This document shows, piece by piece, positions 17,405-25,041 of a stretch of 64,000 nucleotides of DNA. Position 1 is the first letter of the stretch, and each line of letters begins with the position of its first letter. The stretch is taken from positions 23,013 through 87,012 of the forward strand of contig NZ_FRDH01000004.1 of NCBI RefSeq assembly GCF_900143205.1, written 5' to 3'. A program made the position numbers and the translations under genes. Source of the stretch: Butyrivibrio hungatei DSM 14810 (lineage in GTDB: Bacteria; Bacillota; Clostridia; Lachnospirales; Lachnospiraceae). The notes below the pieces were generated by a model, which saw nothing but the letters and a program-made list of their open reading frames with translations, did no database searches and had not been told where the DNA came from.

Positions 17405-18202
17405 GTGCTATTAGAAGTCAAAAATTTAAGTTGTGGATATGGTAAAACACCTCTGGATAATCCTGTCGTTAAGAATATTTCTTTTTCCCTGGATGAGGGA
17501 AAGAGCCTGGCAATCCTCGGGGCAAACGGTAGTGGAAAAACTACGCTGCTTCGTGCCATTGGAGGAGTTATTGAATATGATGGCTCTATTTCTATGCTGG
17601 GGCGTGAGATAGGAAACCTTAAGAGAAAAGAGATTGCGGCTATGCAGGCCACATTTTCTCAGTTATCCACATTGTACTTTTCATATACTATAGAAGAAAC
17701 TGTTATGCTGGGGCGATACCTGTATTCCACCAGGTTTATGGGGATTTTATCTGAAAAAGATAAAGAGATTGTGGATAAGTGTCTTAAACAGAACGGATTG
17801 TATCAGATAAAAGACAAGCAGATAGGCGAACTTTCCGGAGGACAGCTTCAAAGGGTGTTCCTAGCAAGGACTCTTGCCCAGGAGACACCTGTTCTGATGC
17901 TTGATGAACCAACAAATCATCTAGATCTTAAGTATCAGGATGAGCTTATGAGCTTTCTTAATGAATGGAAAAAGCAAAGCACTACATTATCAGATGGAAC
18001 TGTGGTAAAGAACACGCTTATAGGTGTTTTCCACGATATAAACCTTGCGCTTGGCATTGCAGATGAGGTTTTATTTGTAAGAGAGGGAGAGATACTTGCT
18101 AAGGGCTCAGTCGAGGAAGTTTTGACAGATGAAAACCTTAAACTTGCCTATGATATGGATGTCTCCTCTTACATGAAGAAACAGCTTAATTATTGGAAAT
18201 AA
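17405..18202 (+). CDS. BtuD-type ABC transporter ATP-binding protein
   Basis: This 265-residue ATPase powers the transporter. Walker A is GANGSGKTT (near residue 40), the signature is LSGGQLQRV, and Walker B is VLMLDEPTNHLD. The start is GTG 17405, about 8 bases after AGGAGG; the in-frame GTG at 17396 lies too close to that site. Third gene of the riboswitch-led operon. Confidence 0.9.
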   Translation: MLLEVKNLSCGYGKTPLDNPVVKNISFSLDEGKSLAILGANGSGKTTLLRAIGGVIEYDGSISMLGREIGNLKRKEIAAMQATFSQLSTLYFSYTIEETVMLGRYLYSTRFMGILSEKDKEIVDKCLKQNGLYQIKDKQIGELSGGQLQRVFLARTLAQETPVLMLDEPTNHLDLKYQDELMSFLNEWKKQSTTLSDGTVVKNTLIGVFHDINLALGIADEVLFVREGEILAKGSVEEVLTDENLKLAYDMDVSSYMKKQLNYWK

Positions 18203-18214
18203 TGCGGCAAACTC

Positions 18215-18243
18215 TTGACATGATGCGTTAAAATCGGTATTAT
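18215..18243 (+). promoter_or_regulatory. tRNA-Leu promoter
   Basis: TTGACA 18215-18220, 17 bases, TATTAT 18238-18243. It lies 14 bases ahead of the tRNA-Leu(CAG) gene. Confidence 0.8.
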
Positions 18244-18257
18244 AAATTTTGTCGCTT

Positions 18258-18340
18258 GCAGGAGTGGCGGAATGGCAGACGCGCATGGTTCAGGTCCATG
18301 TGTTGGCAACAACATGAGGGTTCAAGTCCCTTCTCCTGCA
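18258..18340 (+). tRNA. tRNA-Leu (CAG)
   Basis: The acceptor stem GCAGGAG pairs with CTCCTGC, followed by discriminator A at 18340. The anticodon loop TTCAGGT gives anticodon CAG. A long variable arm is present and the T-loop is GGTTCAAGTCC. CCA is not encoded. Confidence 0.95.
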
Positions 18341-18389
18341 CTATGAATCTTTTCGTAGTGTAGCGACGAGGTTCTATATATTTTTAAAT

Positions 18390-18473
18390 GCGGAAGTGTC
18401 GGAATTGGCAGACGAGCAAGACTAAGGATCTTGTGATGCTTACATCGTGTGGGTTCAAGTCCCATCTTCCGCA
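18390..18473 (+). tRNA. tRNA-Leu (AAG), copy 1
   Basis: GCGGAAG pairs with CTTCCGC, discriminator A at 18473. The anticodon stem CAAGA/TCTTG encloses loop CTAAGGA, so the anticodon is AAG. A34 would need deamination to inosine. A long variable arm and GGGTTCAAGTCCC T-arm are present. An identical copy lies at 23290-23373. Confidence 0.92.
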
Positions 18474-18481
18474 CGAAACAA

Positions 18482-18517
18482 AAGGAATCGGTTCTATGAA
18501 CCGGTTCCTTTTTTGTT
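18482..18517 (+). terminator. Terminator after tRNA-Leu copy 1
   Basis: AAGGAATCGGTTC pairs with GAACCGGTTCCTT, followed by TTTTTTG. Confidence 0.85.
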
Positions 18518-18663
18518 TTGTGCGGAAGGGGACTCTCACCCAGCAGCTTTGCAAGTGGTTCAAGGTCTCCGCTTTGCGCCTATTATATCTATATATCTTT
18601 GCACCGATAGCTCATAAATATATTTCCTAGTGCAATAATCCCAAAAGTATGATAGAATAATTT

Positions 18664-18677
18664 CGAACATCAGTTCT
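18664..18677 (+). promoter_or_regulatory. LexA (SOS) box of dinD
   Basis: CGAAC-ATCA-GTTCT matches the Firmicutes LexA box CGAAC-N4-GTTCG with one mismatch. It lies just after a TAGAAT -10-like box (18653-18658) and 18 bases before the dinD start, a position suited to repression. Confidence 0.75.
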
Positions 18678-18694
18678 GAAAGGTGGACAAGAAT

Positions 18695-19555
18695 ATGCCG
18701 TCTCTTAAAGGAAAAGAATATAAAAGATTTGAAGATATAAAACATATTCGCAATGATGGTAGTGAATACTGGAGTGCCAGAGAGCTTGCACCTGTTTTGG
18801 AATACGCAAAATGGGATAATTTTCATAATGTGATAAAGCGAGCAATGATTGCGTGTGAAAACGCCGGACACAGTATTTTAGACCAATTTCCTGAGGTCGG
18901 GAATTTGGTAGTAGGCGGTGTGGCTCCACGAGAAAAGGTTGATTATGAACTCACAAGATATGCTTGTTACCTTATTGTTCAGAACGGTGATCCCCGTAAG
19001 GAAGTGATTGCCTTGGGGCAGACATATTTTGCAATCCAGACATACAGGCAAGAACTGGCAGATCACTTTAATCAATTGGACGAGGACCGCAGAAGGCTCG
19101 TTGTCCGTGGAGATATTAAACAATGGAATCAGCTTCTTGCTGAAACTGCTCATGATGCTGGAGTTATCACCAATGAAGAATTTGCTATCTTTCAGAATGC
19201 CGGATACATTGGGCTTTATGGTGGACTGGATGTCGACGATATCCATAACAAAAAGGGATTGACGATTAACCAGAAAATCCTTGACTACATGGGAAGCACC
19301 GAACTGATAGCAAATCTCTTCCGTATATCCCAAACAGAAGAAAAGCTGCGAAAAGACAACATTCAAGGTGCAGATAAGGCTACGCAAACCCATTACACAG
19401 TTGGGCGAGAGGTTCGAAAGGCAATAGAAAAGATTGGTGGAACTATGCCCGAGGATTTGCCGACACCGGAGAAAAGTATTCAGCAAATTGAAAAGGAACA
19501 GATGGAACGGCTTCAGAAAAAAGCTAAAGCTGGCAAACTGATGTTAGATGAGTGA
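18695..19555 (+). CDS. dinD: DNA-damage-inducible protein D
   Basis: This 286-residue protein matches DinD, an SOS-induced protein reported in E. coli to interact with RecA filaments. The N-terminus (FEDIKHIRNDGSEYWSARELAPVL) is the conserved DinD/BRO-like start; the C-terminus is charged. The start is ATG 18695 with AGGTGG about 8 bases upstream; the in-frame GTG at 18683 lies within that ribosome site. A LexA box upstream supports SOS control. It lies between two identical tRNA-Leu genes, with a flavin reductase-like gene 9 bases downstream. Confidence 0.88.
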   Translation: MPSLKGKEYKRFEDIKHIRNDGSEYWSARELAPVLEYAKWDNFHNVIKRAMIACENAGHSILDQFPEVGNLVVGGVAPREKVDYELTRYACYLIVQNGDPRKEVIALGQTYFAIQTYRQELADHFNQLDEDRRRLVVRGDIKQWNQLLAETAHDAGVITNEEFAIFQNAGYIGLYGGLDVDDIHNKKGLTINQKILDYMGSTELIANLFRISQTEEKLRKDNIQGADKATQTHYTVGREVRKAIEKIGGTMPEDLPTPEKSIQQIEKEQMERLQKKAKAGKLMLDE

Positions 19556-19564
19556 GGTACGAAG

Positions 19565-20224
19565 ATGAAATATTCATACAAAGAAATGCCGGAACAGATG
19601 AAAGGAACATTTGGGGATTTTTCCCGTAACTTCGGATTTTCGTGGAAAGAATTTGTTGTTACAGTACCATCTCCGTTATTTCTTGTAACAACATATAAGG
19701 CAAACGGTCAGCCTAATGCCTGCATGCAGTCCTGGGCTACATTTACAAGCGCAGATCATGGTAATGGGTTTTATGCTATCCTTGCCAGCGTCAATAAAAA
19801 TGGCCACTTATACACGAGTATCTCTGAAACCAAAGAAGCCGTTATCAATTTCATGTCGGCAGAATATCATGCCGCTTGTATGAGCACCATCAAGAACAAT
19901 CAGTATGAGGAAGACGAGATCACAGCATCCGGGCTTACTGCAGAAAAGGCATCTTGGGTTAATGCACCACTGGTACAGGAATGCTTCATGAATCTTGAAT
20001 GTAAGCTCAAATGGGAAAAGGAAATAGTTCCCGGTGATGACCATGCAATGCTTTGCCTTGAGGTGATTGGCTTTCATATTGATGAAAACCATTTACCTGA
20101 CAGAACTGGAGAAAGCGGGATCCTATATAACATCCACTATCAGGTCAATCCCGAAAATGTAGGCAAAACCGCACATGATTACGCTGGAGTACTGCAAAAG
20201 AAAATTGATGTTATGGAGTATTAA
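19565..20224 (+). CDS. Flavin reductase-like (split-barrel FMN-binding) protein
   Basis: The 219-residue protein has the flavin reductase-like split-barrel pattern: PSPLFLVTTYKANGQPNACMQSW near residues 36-58, followed by FYAILASVNKNGHLYTSI and a family-typical core around residues 70-100. Such proteins bind FMN and reduce flavin or act as NAD(P)H-dependent oxidoreductases in the cytoplasm; the substrate is not known. It begins 9 bases after dinD, so it may be co-induced by DNA damage, which would be unusual. Confidence 0.75.
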   Translation: MKYSYKEMPEQMKGTFGDFSRNFGFSWKEFVVTVPSPLFLVTTYKANGQPNACMQSWATFTSADHGNGFYAILASVNKNGHLYTSISETKEAVINFMSAEYHAACMSTIKNNQYEEDEITASGLTAEKASWVNAPLVQECFMNLECKLKWEKEIVPGDDHAMLCLEVIGFHIDENHLPDRTGESGILYNIHYQVNPENVGKTAHDYAGVLQKKIDVMEY

Positions 20225-20282
20225 GAAATGAATAAACCTGAAAATGGAGGATTTAGGCCGTGAGCATAGAAGGAGGAGTTAT

Positions 20283-20753
20283 ATGAAACTATTGTTTAAG
20301 CAGAGATTTTTCTCATGGTTTGACAGTTATGATATTTATGATGAATCTGAAAGAGTGGTCTATGTTGTTAAGGGACAATTATCCTGGGGACACAAGCTTG
20401 TAATATATGATGCTAATGGAAACGAGCTGGGAATGGTTGTTCAAAAGATCTTTACATTTCTACCCAAATTTGAAATTCACAAAAATGGACAATATATAGG
20501 ATGCTTGAACAAGGAGTTGTCTTTGTTTGTGCCTCATTACAATCTTGATTACAACGGCTGGCACATTGACGGTTCCATTATGGAATGGGATTATCAAATC
20601 CTTGATAGTAACGGAAATCATATAGCAAGCGTGAACAAGGAGCTTTTTAACTTTACTGATACTTATGTGTTAGACATTAATAATCCTCAAGATGCATTAG
20701 ATGTGCTTATGTTTGTACTGGCTATTGATGCTGAGAAATGTTCCAGAAATTAG
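20283..20753 (+). CDS. LURP-one-related (YxjI-like) protein
   Basis: This 156-residue protein resembles the LURP-one/tubby-like barrel family: MKLLFKQRFFSWFDSYDIYDE at the start and alternating strands with ...VYVVKGQLSWGHKLVIYDANGN. Members bind lipid or act in stress responses but have no settled biochemical role in bacteria. The start is ATG 20283, 7 bases after AGGAGGAG; the in-frame ATG at 20244 would add 13 residues that include the ribosome site. No membrane segment. Confidence 0.7.
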   Translation: MKLLFKQRFFSWFDSYDIYDESERVVYVVKGQLSWGHKLVIYDANGNELGMVVQKIFTFLPKFEIHKNGQYIGCLNKELSLFVPHYNLDYNGWHIDGSIMEWDYQILDSNGNHIASVNKELFNFTDTYVLDINNPQDALDVLMFVLAIDAEKCSRN

Positions 20754-20835
20754 GCGATTGCTTCCTGAAGATGTTTTTCTTTTTTGCGGATAATATTTTT
20801 TTGTGCTATATTTATGTGGAAAAGGCGGTATTTTA

Positions 20836-21489
20836 ATGAACTACAAGGCAGTAATTTTTGACATGGACGGAACGGTTCTTAATACAATTGAGGACCTGAC
20901 AGATTCCGTAAACTATATTATGAGAAAGTTTGATCTTCCTGAGAAAACACTGGATAAAGTTAAGCACAGTGTAGGAAGTGGAGCGGCAGTCCTGATGGAG
21001 AGAATTCTTCCTGAGGGAATGGACAAAGAAAGATTTAATGAGATATTAGAGGCATACAAAGCTTATTATTTTGACCATTGCAATATTAAGACTGGTCCTT
21101 ATAAGCATATCCCAGAGCTTCTTGCAGAGCTCAAGAAGCGCGGCTACAAGATGGCTATCGTATCTAATAAGTCTATGGGTGCAGTAAAAGAGCTTCGTGA
21201 TCTGTATTTTAAAGACTATGTAGATGTTGCAATTGGTGTAGCTGAAGGCCTTGAGAGAAAGCCAGCTCCTGATGAGTGCTTAGAAGCTATAAAGCAGCTT
21301 GGAGTTAGCAAGGAGGAATGCATTTATGTTGGAGACTCAGAGATTGATCATCTGACTGCAGTTAATACAGGACTTAAATGTATATCATGCCTTTGGGGAT
21401 TTAGAACAAAAGAGGAACTTTTAAAAGTCGGCGCTGGAGATAATTACTTTGTAAATGATCCTCTTGAAATACTGGAAATATTGAAATAG
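20836..21489 (+). CDS. HAD-family phosphatase (phosphoglycolate phosphatase-like)
   Basis: This 217-residue hydrolase carries HAD motif I FDMDGTVLNT (catalytic Asp pair), motif II VSNKS, and motif III/IV around KPAPDECLEA and YVGDSEID. The helical cap (about residues 15-80) is of the Gph type, suggesting a small phosphate ester such as phosphoglycolate. The start is ATG 20836; the in-frame ATG at 20803 would add 11 residues with no support. Confidence 0.85.
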   Translation: MNYKAVIFDMDGTVLNTIEDLTDSVNYIMRKFDLPEKTLDKVKHSVGSGAAVLMERILPEGMDKERFNEILEAYKAYYFDHCNIKTGPYKHIPELLAELKKRGYKMAIVSNKSMGAVKELRDLYFKDYVDVAIGVAEGLERKPAPDECLEAIKQLGVSKEECIYVGDSEIDHLTAVNTGLKCISCLWGFRTKEELLKVGAGDNYFVNDPLEILEILK

Positions 21490-21532
21490 ACAATTTTGAA
21501 TGATAAGACTGGCATATAGATGAGGCAAATCC

Positions 21533-23194
21533 ATGAGAAAGAGCTTATTTAACATTTTTATTTTGATATGTGTTGGTATAGGTTTGATTTTGACGCTAGT
21601 CTTATGGTTTGATCCAAAGAGAACAAATAAAAGCGGTGAAGAACAGGTTAAGGAATTCACTGCTTTTTTTGCTGTTCATGGAACAGAGATAGATGATCAC
21701 AATGATATCAGCAAGGTCATAGCAGAGAAGACTAATTGTAAGGTAAAAGAGACCTGGCTTCAGGGTGAGAGCGTTGAAAGAGCTATAGGCAGTATGATAG
21801 AAGATGATGAGTATCCTGACTTTATTGATGCGGGTGAGATGAGCTCTGTTTTGTATGAAAAAGGGGCATTGATGCCGCTTGATGAATACATCGAAAAATA
21901 TCCTAATATCAAAAACTATCTTAGTGAAGATCAGTGGAATGAGCTAAGACAGTCTGATGGGCATATTTACTGGATTCCACAGTTTTCTAGTTTCTATGGT
22001 GAGGAAAAAGGCTGTGTTCATACGGATGAAGCTTTTTGGATACAGACTAAGGTCCTTAAATGGGCTGGTTATCCGCAGATCAGGACAATGGACCAGTATT
22101 TTGACCTTATAGATGATTATTACAACGCTAACCCAACGCTTTCAGATGGTACTCCTGTTATTCCCTATACTATTCTTTGTGCTGACTGGAAGTATTACTG
22201 TTTGGAGAATGCGCCAGCTTTTCTTGATGGTTATCCAAATGATGGCTCAGTCATAGTTGATCCTACAACCAATACCATAATAGATTACAATACCACGGAA
22301 ACAGCCAAGAAATACTTTAAGAGACTTAACGAGGAGTACAAAAAAGGTATTGTGGATCCTGATTCTTTTACACAGTCCTATGATCAGTACATAGAAAAAT
22401 TATCATCTGGACGAGTGCTTGGAATGATCGATCAGTGGTGGGATTTTGCCTACGTTGCTGAAGACGCATTCAAGGCTAAGGGACTTGATAAAGAGGGATG
22501 CCAGTATGTGCCTCTTCCTGTTACTATCAGTGAAGATGTCAAGAATCAGTGGCACTGTTCTGCACATGTTCTTCATAGCAGTAGTGGACTTGCCATTACA
22601 AAGAGCTGCAAAGATATTGATGGTGCTATGAAATTTGTTAACGATCTTCTTGGCCAGGAGGTTCACAATCTCAGGTTCTGGGGAATCGAAGGAGTGGACT
22701 ACAAGGTTGATAATAAGGGCATGTTCTATAGAACACCGGAGATGAGAGTAAATGCATATGATGCATCTTACAAAAAAGCACATTTCTGCGATTACTCATA
22801 TTTCCCTCGCTGGAATGGAACAAGCAGAGATGGCAGAAATGCTATGCAGCCAGAGGATCAGGAGAGCGAATTCTATGATACTCTTTCTGATGATCTTAAA
22901 GAATGTTTTGATGCTTATGGAGCTAAGACCTATGTTGATATGCTGGGTGTAAACGATGCTCCAGGCCCATGGTATCCTATGTATACCTACTCTCAGACCA
23001 TGACAAATGCAACTAAAGGTGGAAAAGCGTGGAGGCTTATGGAAAATTGTAAGCATCAATATCTTCCTCGTGTCGTAATGGCAGATAACTTCGAAATGGC
23101 TTGGAATAAATATCTGGAGGCTTATTCCTACTGCAAGCCCGAGGACTTCATTAATGAAATGCAGATAGAACTTGATCGGAGAATCAACAAGTAG
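21533..23194 (+). CDS. Orphan extracellular solute-binding protein, membrane-anchored
   Basis: This 553-residue protein resembles family 1 (sugar-type) solute-binding proteins of the LplA kind. The N-terminus is basic with a hydrophobic helix (about residues 6-26, FNIFILICVGIGLILTLVLW) followed by DPKR, and I see no lipobox, so it is probably anchored by an uncleaved helix. No permease or ATPase gene is adjacent. It could feed a transporter encoded elsewhere or act as a sensor; that is inference. The next gene downstream is tRNA-Leu copy 2. Confidence 0.75.
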   Translation: MRKSLFNIFILICVGIGLILTLVLWFDPKRTNKSGEEQVKEFTAFFAVHGTEIDDHNDISKVIAEKTNCKVKETWLQGESVERAIGSMIEDDEYPDFIDAGEMSSVLYEKGALMPLDEYIEKYPNIKNYLSEDQWNELRQSDGHIYWIPQFSSFYGEEKGCVHTDEAFWIQTKVLKWAGYPQIRTMDQYFDLIDDYYNANPTLSDGTPVIPYTILCADWKYYCLENAPAFLDGYPNDGSVIVDPTTNTIIDYNTTETAKKYFKRLNEEYKKGIVDPDSFTQSYDQYIEKLSSGRVLGMIDQWWDFAYVAEDAFKAKGLDKEGCQYVPLPVTISEDVKNQWHCSAHVLHSSSGLAITKSCKDIDGAMKFVNDLLGQEVHNLRFWGIEGVDYKVDNKGMFYRTPEMRVNAYDASYKKAHFCDYSYFPRWNGTSRDGRNAMQPEDQESEFYDTLSDDLKECFDAYGAKTYVDMLGVNDAPGPWYPMYTYSQTMTNATKGGKAWRLMENCKHQYLPRVVMADNFEMAWNKYLEAYSYCKPEDFINEMQIELDRRINK

Positions 23195-23225
23195 AAAAAA
23201 ACTTAAAAAAAATTGAAATTTTCTG

Positions 23226-23254
23226 TTGACGTTTTGGAATTACAATGCTATTAT
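23226..23254 (+). promoter_or_regulatory. Promoter of tRNA-Leu copy 2
   Basis: TTGACG 23226-23231, 17 bases, TATTAT 23249-23254, similar to the promoter of the first tRNA group. Confidence 0.75.
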
Positions 23255-23289
23255 AATCAAGTCGCCACGAGAGAGCGGCGACGGGAAAT

Positions 23290-23373
23290 GCGGAAGTGTC
23301 GGAATTGGCAGACGAGCAAGACTAAGGATCTTGTGATGCTTACATCGTGTGGGTTCAAGTCCCATCTTCCGCA
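23290..23373 (+). tRNA. tRNA-Leu (AAG), copy 2
   Basis: All 84 bases are identical to 18390-18473, with the same AAG anticodon. It has its own promoter and terminator. Apart from a few bases, its 5' flank differs from copy 1, while its 3' flank shows partial similarity. Confidence 0.92.
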
Positions 23374-23381
23374 CGATTGAA

Positions 23382-23415
23382 AAGGACTAGTTCGAAAGAA
23401 CTAGTCCTTTTTTGT
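23382..23415 (+). terminator. Terminator after tRNA-Leu copy 2
   Basis: AAGGACTAGTTC pairs with GAACTAGTCCTT around a GAAA loop, followed by TTTTTG. Confidence 0.88.
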
Positions 23416-23520
23416 CGTGTGGAAGAGGACTCTCTAATCTCACTTTTTTAAATTCATTACTGGGTGTATACTGTTCTTAGTGCTTTTATGATTCATAAAT
23501 CATTGTTAGGGGGGCAGAAT

Positions 23521-23964
23521 ATGGAAGAAAATCGTACAGAGAATGAACAGCCTGTTGTTAGTGAAACTAGTGTACCTTCGGAGACAGCTCTTTTAACGCA
23601 GATGCGAGATCTCCACAAAAAACAGCTCTTTTGGCAAAAGATATCCACATGCTGCATTGCAGTTATGGCGGCAACAGTAGTCATCGTAGCGATAGCTGTG
23701 GTTCCAAAGGCGGTGGGCACCATTCATAACGTGAATCAGGTTGCCATCAAGGCCCAGACATCTCTTGAAGACATGGATGAGATGATATCTAACATCACAG
23801 AAGCCAGCAGTGGCATGAATGAGCTTGTTAAGGAAAATGGCGAAGGTCTTACAAGTGCAGTCAAGAACCTGTCAGAGATTGACTTTGAGGGACTTAATAC
23901 TGCGATCAAGGACTTACAGGACGCCATTGGACCTATGGCTCAGTTTATGAACAGATTTAAATAA
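23521..23964 (+). CDS. Membrane protein with coiled coil, hypothetical
   Basis: This 147-residue protein has an acidic N-terminus, a charged region, one transmembrane helix (about residues 42-64, CIAVMAATVVIVAIAVV) and an extracytoplasmic coiled-coil-like tail with ISNITEASSGMNELVKENGEG. The start is ATG 23521 after AGGGGGG; the in-frame start at 23464 has no ribosome site. I do not recognise the family. The shape resembles short methyl-accepting or scaffold-type membrane proteins without their domains. Confidence 0.55.
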   Translation: MEENRTENEQPVVSETSVPSETALLTQMRDLHKKQLFWQKISTCCIAVMAATVVIVAIAVVPKAVGTIHNVNQVAIKAQTSLEDMDEMISNITEASSGMNELVKENGEGLTSAVKNLSEIDFEGLNTAIKDLQDAIGPMAQFMNRFK

Positions 23965-23996
23965 TTATCACGTAGAGTAGACAGGAGGACGCAGAT

Positions 23997-24587
23997 ATGG
24001 GAAAAAAATCACCAGTAGATGAGATAAAAAAGGTTGCAGAGCCTATCATCAGAGATGTTAAGGTCGCTGCGAAGCCTGTTACAGACAAGGCTGAACCCTA
24101 TATAAATGAGATAAAGAGTAAGGCAGAGCCTGTAGTTAAGGATATAAAGAGCAAGGCAGAGCCTGTTATGAATGACCTTAAGACAAAGGCAGAACCTGTT
24201 TATGAGGATGTTTTGGGAAAAGCAGAGCCAGTAGTCAATGATATTAAGAATAAGGCAGTTCCTTATCTGAACAAGGCAAAAGAAAAGACTGCTCCTGCCG
24301 CAAAGGCTGTAAAGAAGCAGTCAGAGAAGGCAGCAAAGGTTGCCAAGTCTGTTGGTAATGATCTTTCTCTTAAGGCTGCCAAGTATACCTGCAAAGAGGA
24401 AGTGTTCATTCAGTACAGTCACCATGAGCTTAGAGCAGCTGATATTATTGAAAGAGCCAAGAAGGACTACGTAAATAATGGTCATAAGCTTACAAGCATC
24501 AAGGAGATCCAGGTATATATCAAGCCATCTGATAATGCAGCATATTATGTTGTTAATCATGAGGATACAGGTAAGGTAACCTTCTAA
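23997..24587 (+). CDS. KAEP-repeat protein with DUF6465-like C-terminus
   Basis: This 196-residue cytoplasmic-looking protein has an N-terminal array with a period of exactly 11 residues (KAEP starts at 31, 42, 53, 64, 75, then KAVP 86 and KTAP 97). This periodicity is typical of amphipathic helices of the LEA/apolipoprotein kind. An Ala/Lys linker follows. Residues about 125-196 (TCKEEVFIQYSHHELRAADI) form a small domain seen in Lachnospiraceae hypotheticals of the DUF6465 type. The function is unknown. Membrane or DNA association via the repeats is possible but not shown. Confidence 0.65.
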   Translation: MGKKSPVDEIKKVAEPIIRDVKVAAKPVTDKAEPYINEIKSKAEPVVKDIKSKAEPVMNDLKTKAEPVYEDVLGKAEPVVNDIKNKAVPYLNKAKEKTAPAAKAVKKQSEKAAKVAKSVGNDLSLKAAKYTCKEEVFIQYSHHELRAADIIERAKKDYVNNGHKLTSIKEIQVYIKPSDNAAYYVVNHEDTGKVTF

Positions 24588-24625
24588 TACCTATAATTTT
24601 TTGTTAAGGATGGTTTTTATATTAA

Positions 24626-24937
24626 ATGGCAATAGAAGTAAGCAGTTTTTTTAACCTGATGCATTATGAGTATGGAGAGGCATATTTTGGAAGCTACAAG
24701 GGAATGCGTTACAGGCTTGCAAGAGAGCCCCTTGAGAATGTCAAGTTCGTTCCTGTGGACCAGAGAGGCCCTGCAACACTTATGGCTACAGTGTGGCCTG
24801 AGCCTAATTCATATGCTCATACAGATAAGTCTCTCATGACATCAGAAAATTTTGAAGTGTCCCAGGAAGGCCTTGAACAGGCAGTTCAGTGGATAAACGA
24901 TCAATATACTTCAAGAGAGTCAGAATGGACTAAATAA
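24626..24937 (+). CDS. Conserved hypothetical protein
   Basis: This 103-residue soluble protein has no signal or membrane segment. The Trp- and Tyr-containing sequence (FFNLMHYEYGEAYFGS, TVWPEPNSYA) looks like a compact alpha/beta fold. I do not recognise the family. A terminator lies about 25 bases downstream. Confidence 0.55.
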   Translation: MAIEVSSFFNLMHYEYGEAYFGSYKGMRYRLAREPLENVKFVPVDQRGPATLMATVWPEPNSYAHTDKSLMTSENFEVSQEGLEQAVQWINDQYTSRESEWTK

Positions 24938-24962
24938 TTTTAAAAATAAAAAAAGGATTTTG

Positions 24963-24999
24963 AGAACTCACACAGAATATTTAAGTGTGGGTTCTTTTT
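24963..24999 (+). terminator. Terminator before the dgt-dnaG-rpoD operon
   Basis: GAACTCACAC pairs with GTGTGGGTTC, followed by TTTTTTT. It overlaps the extreme 5' end of the open frame that continues into the dgt-like gene, which argues against an early start for that gene. Confidence 0.85.
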
Positions 25000-25041
25000 T
25001 TAGCTTATACAAATGAAAACCACAGAAGGAAGATAAAACAT

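Noticed and set aside
18388..18630. An open frame across tRNA-Leu copy 1
   Set aside because: It reads through the tRNA and its terminator; no protein-like sequence.
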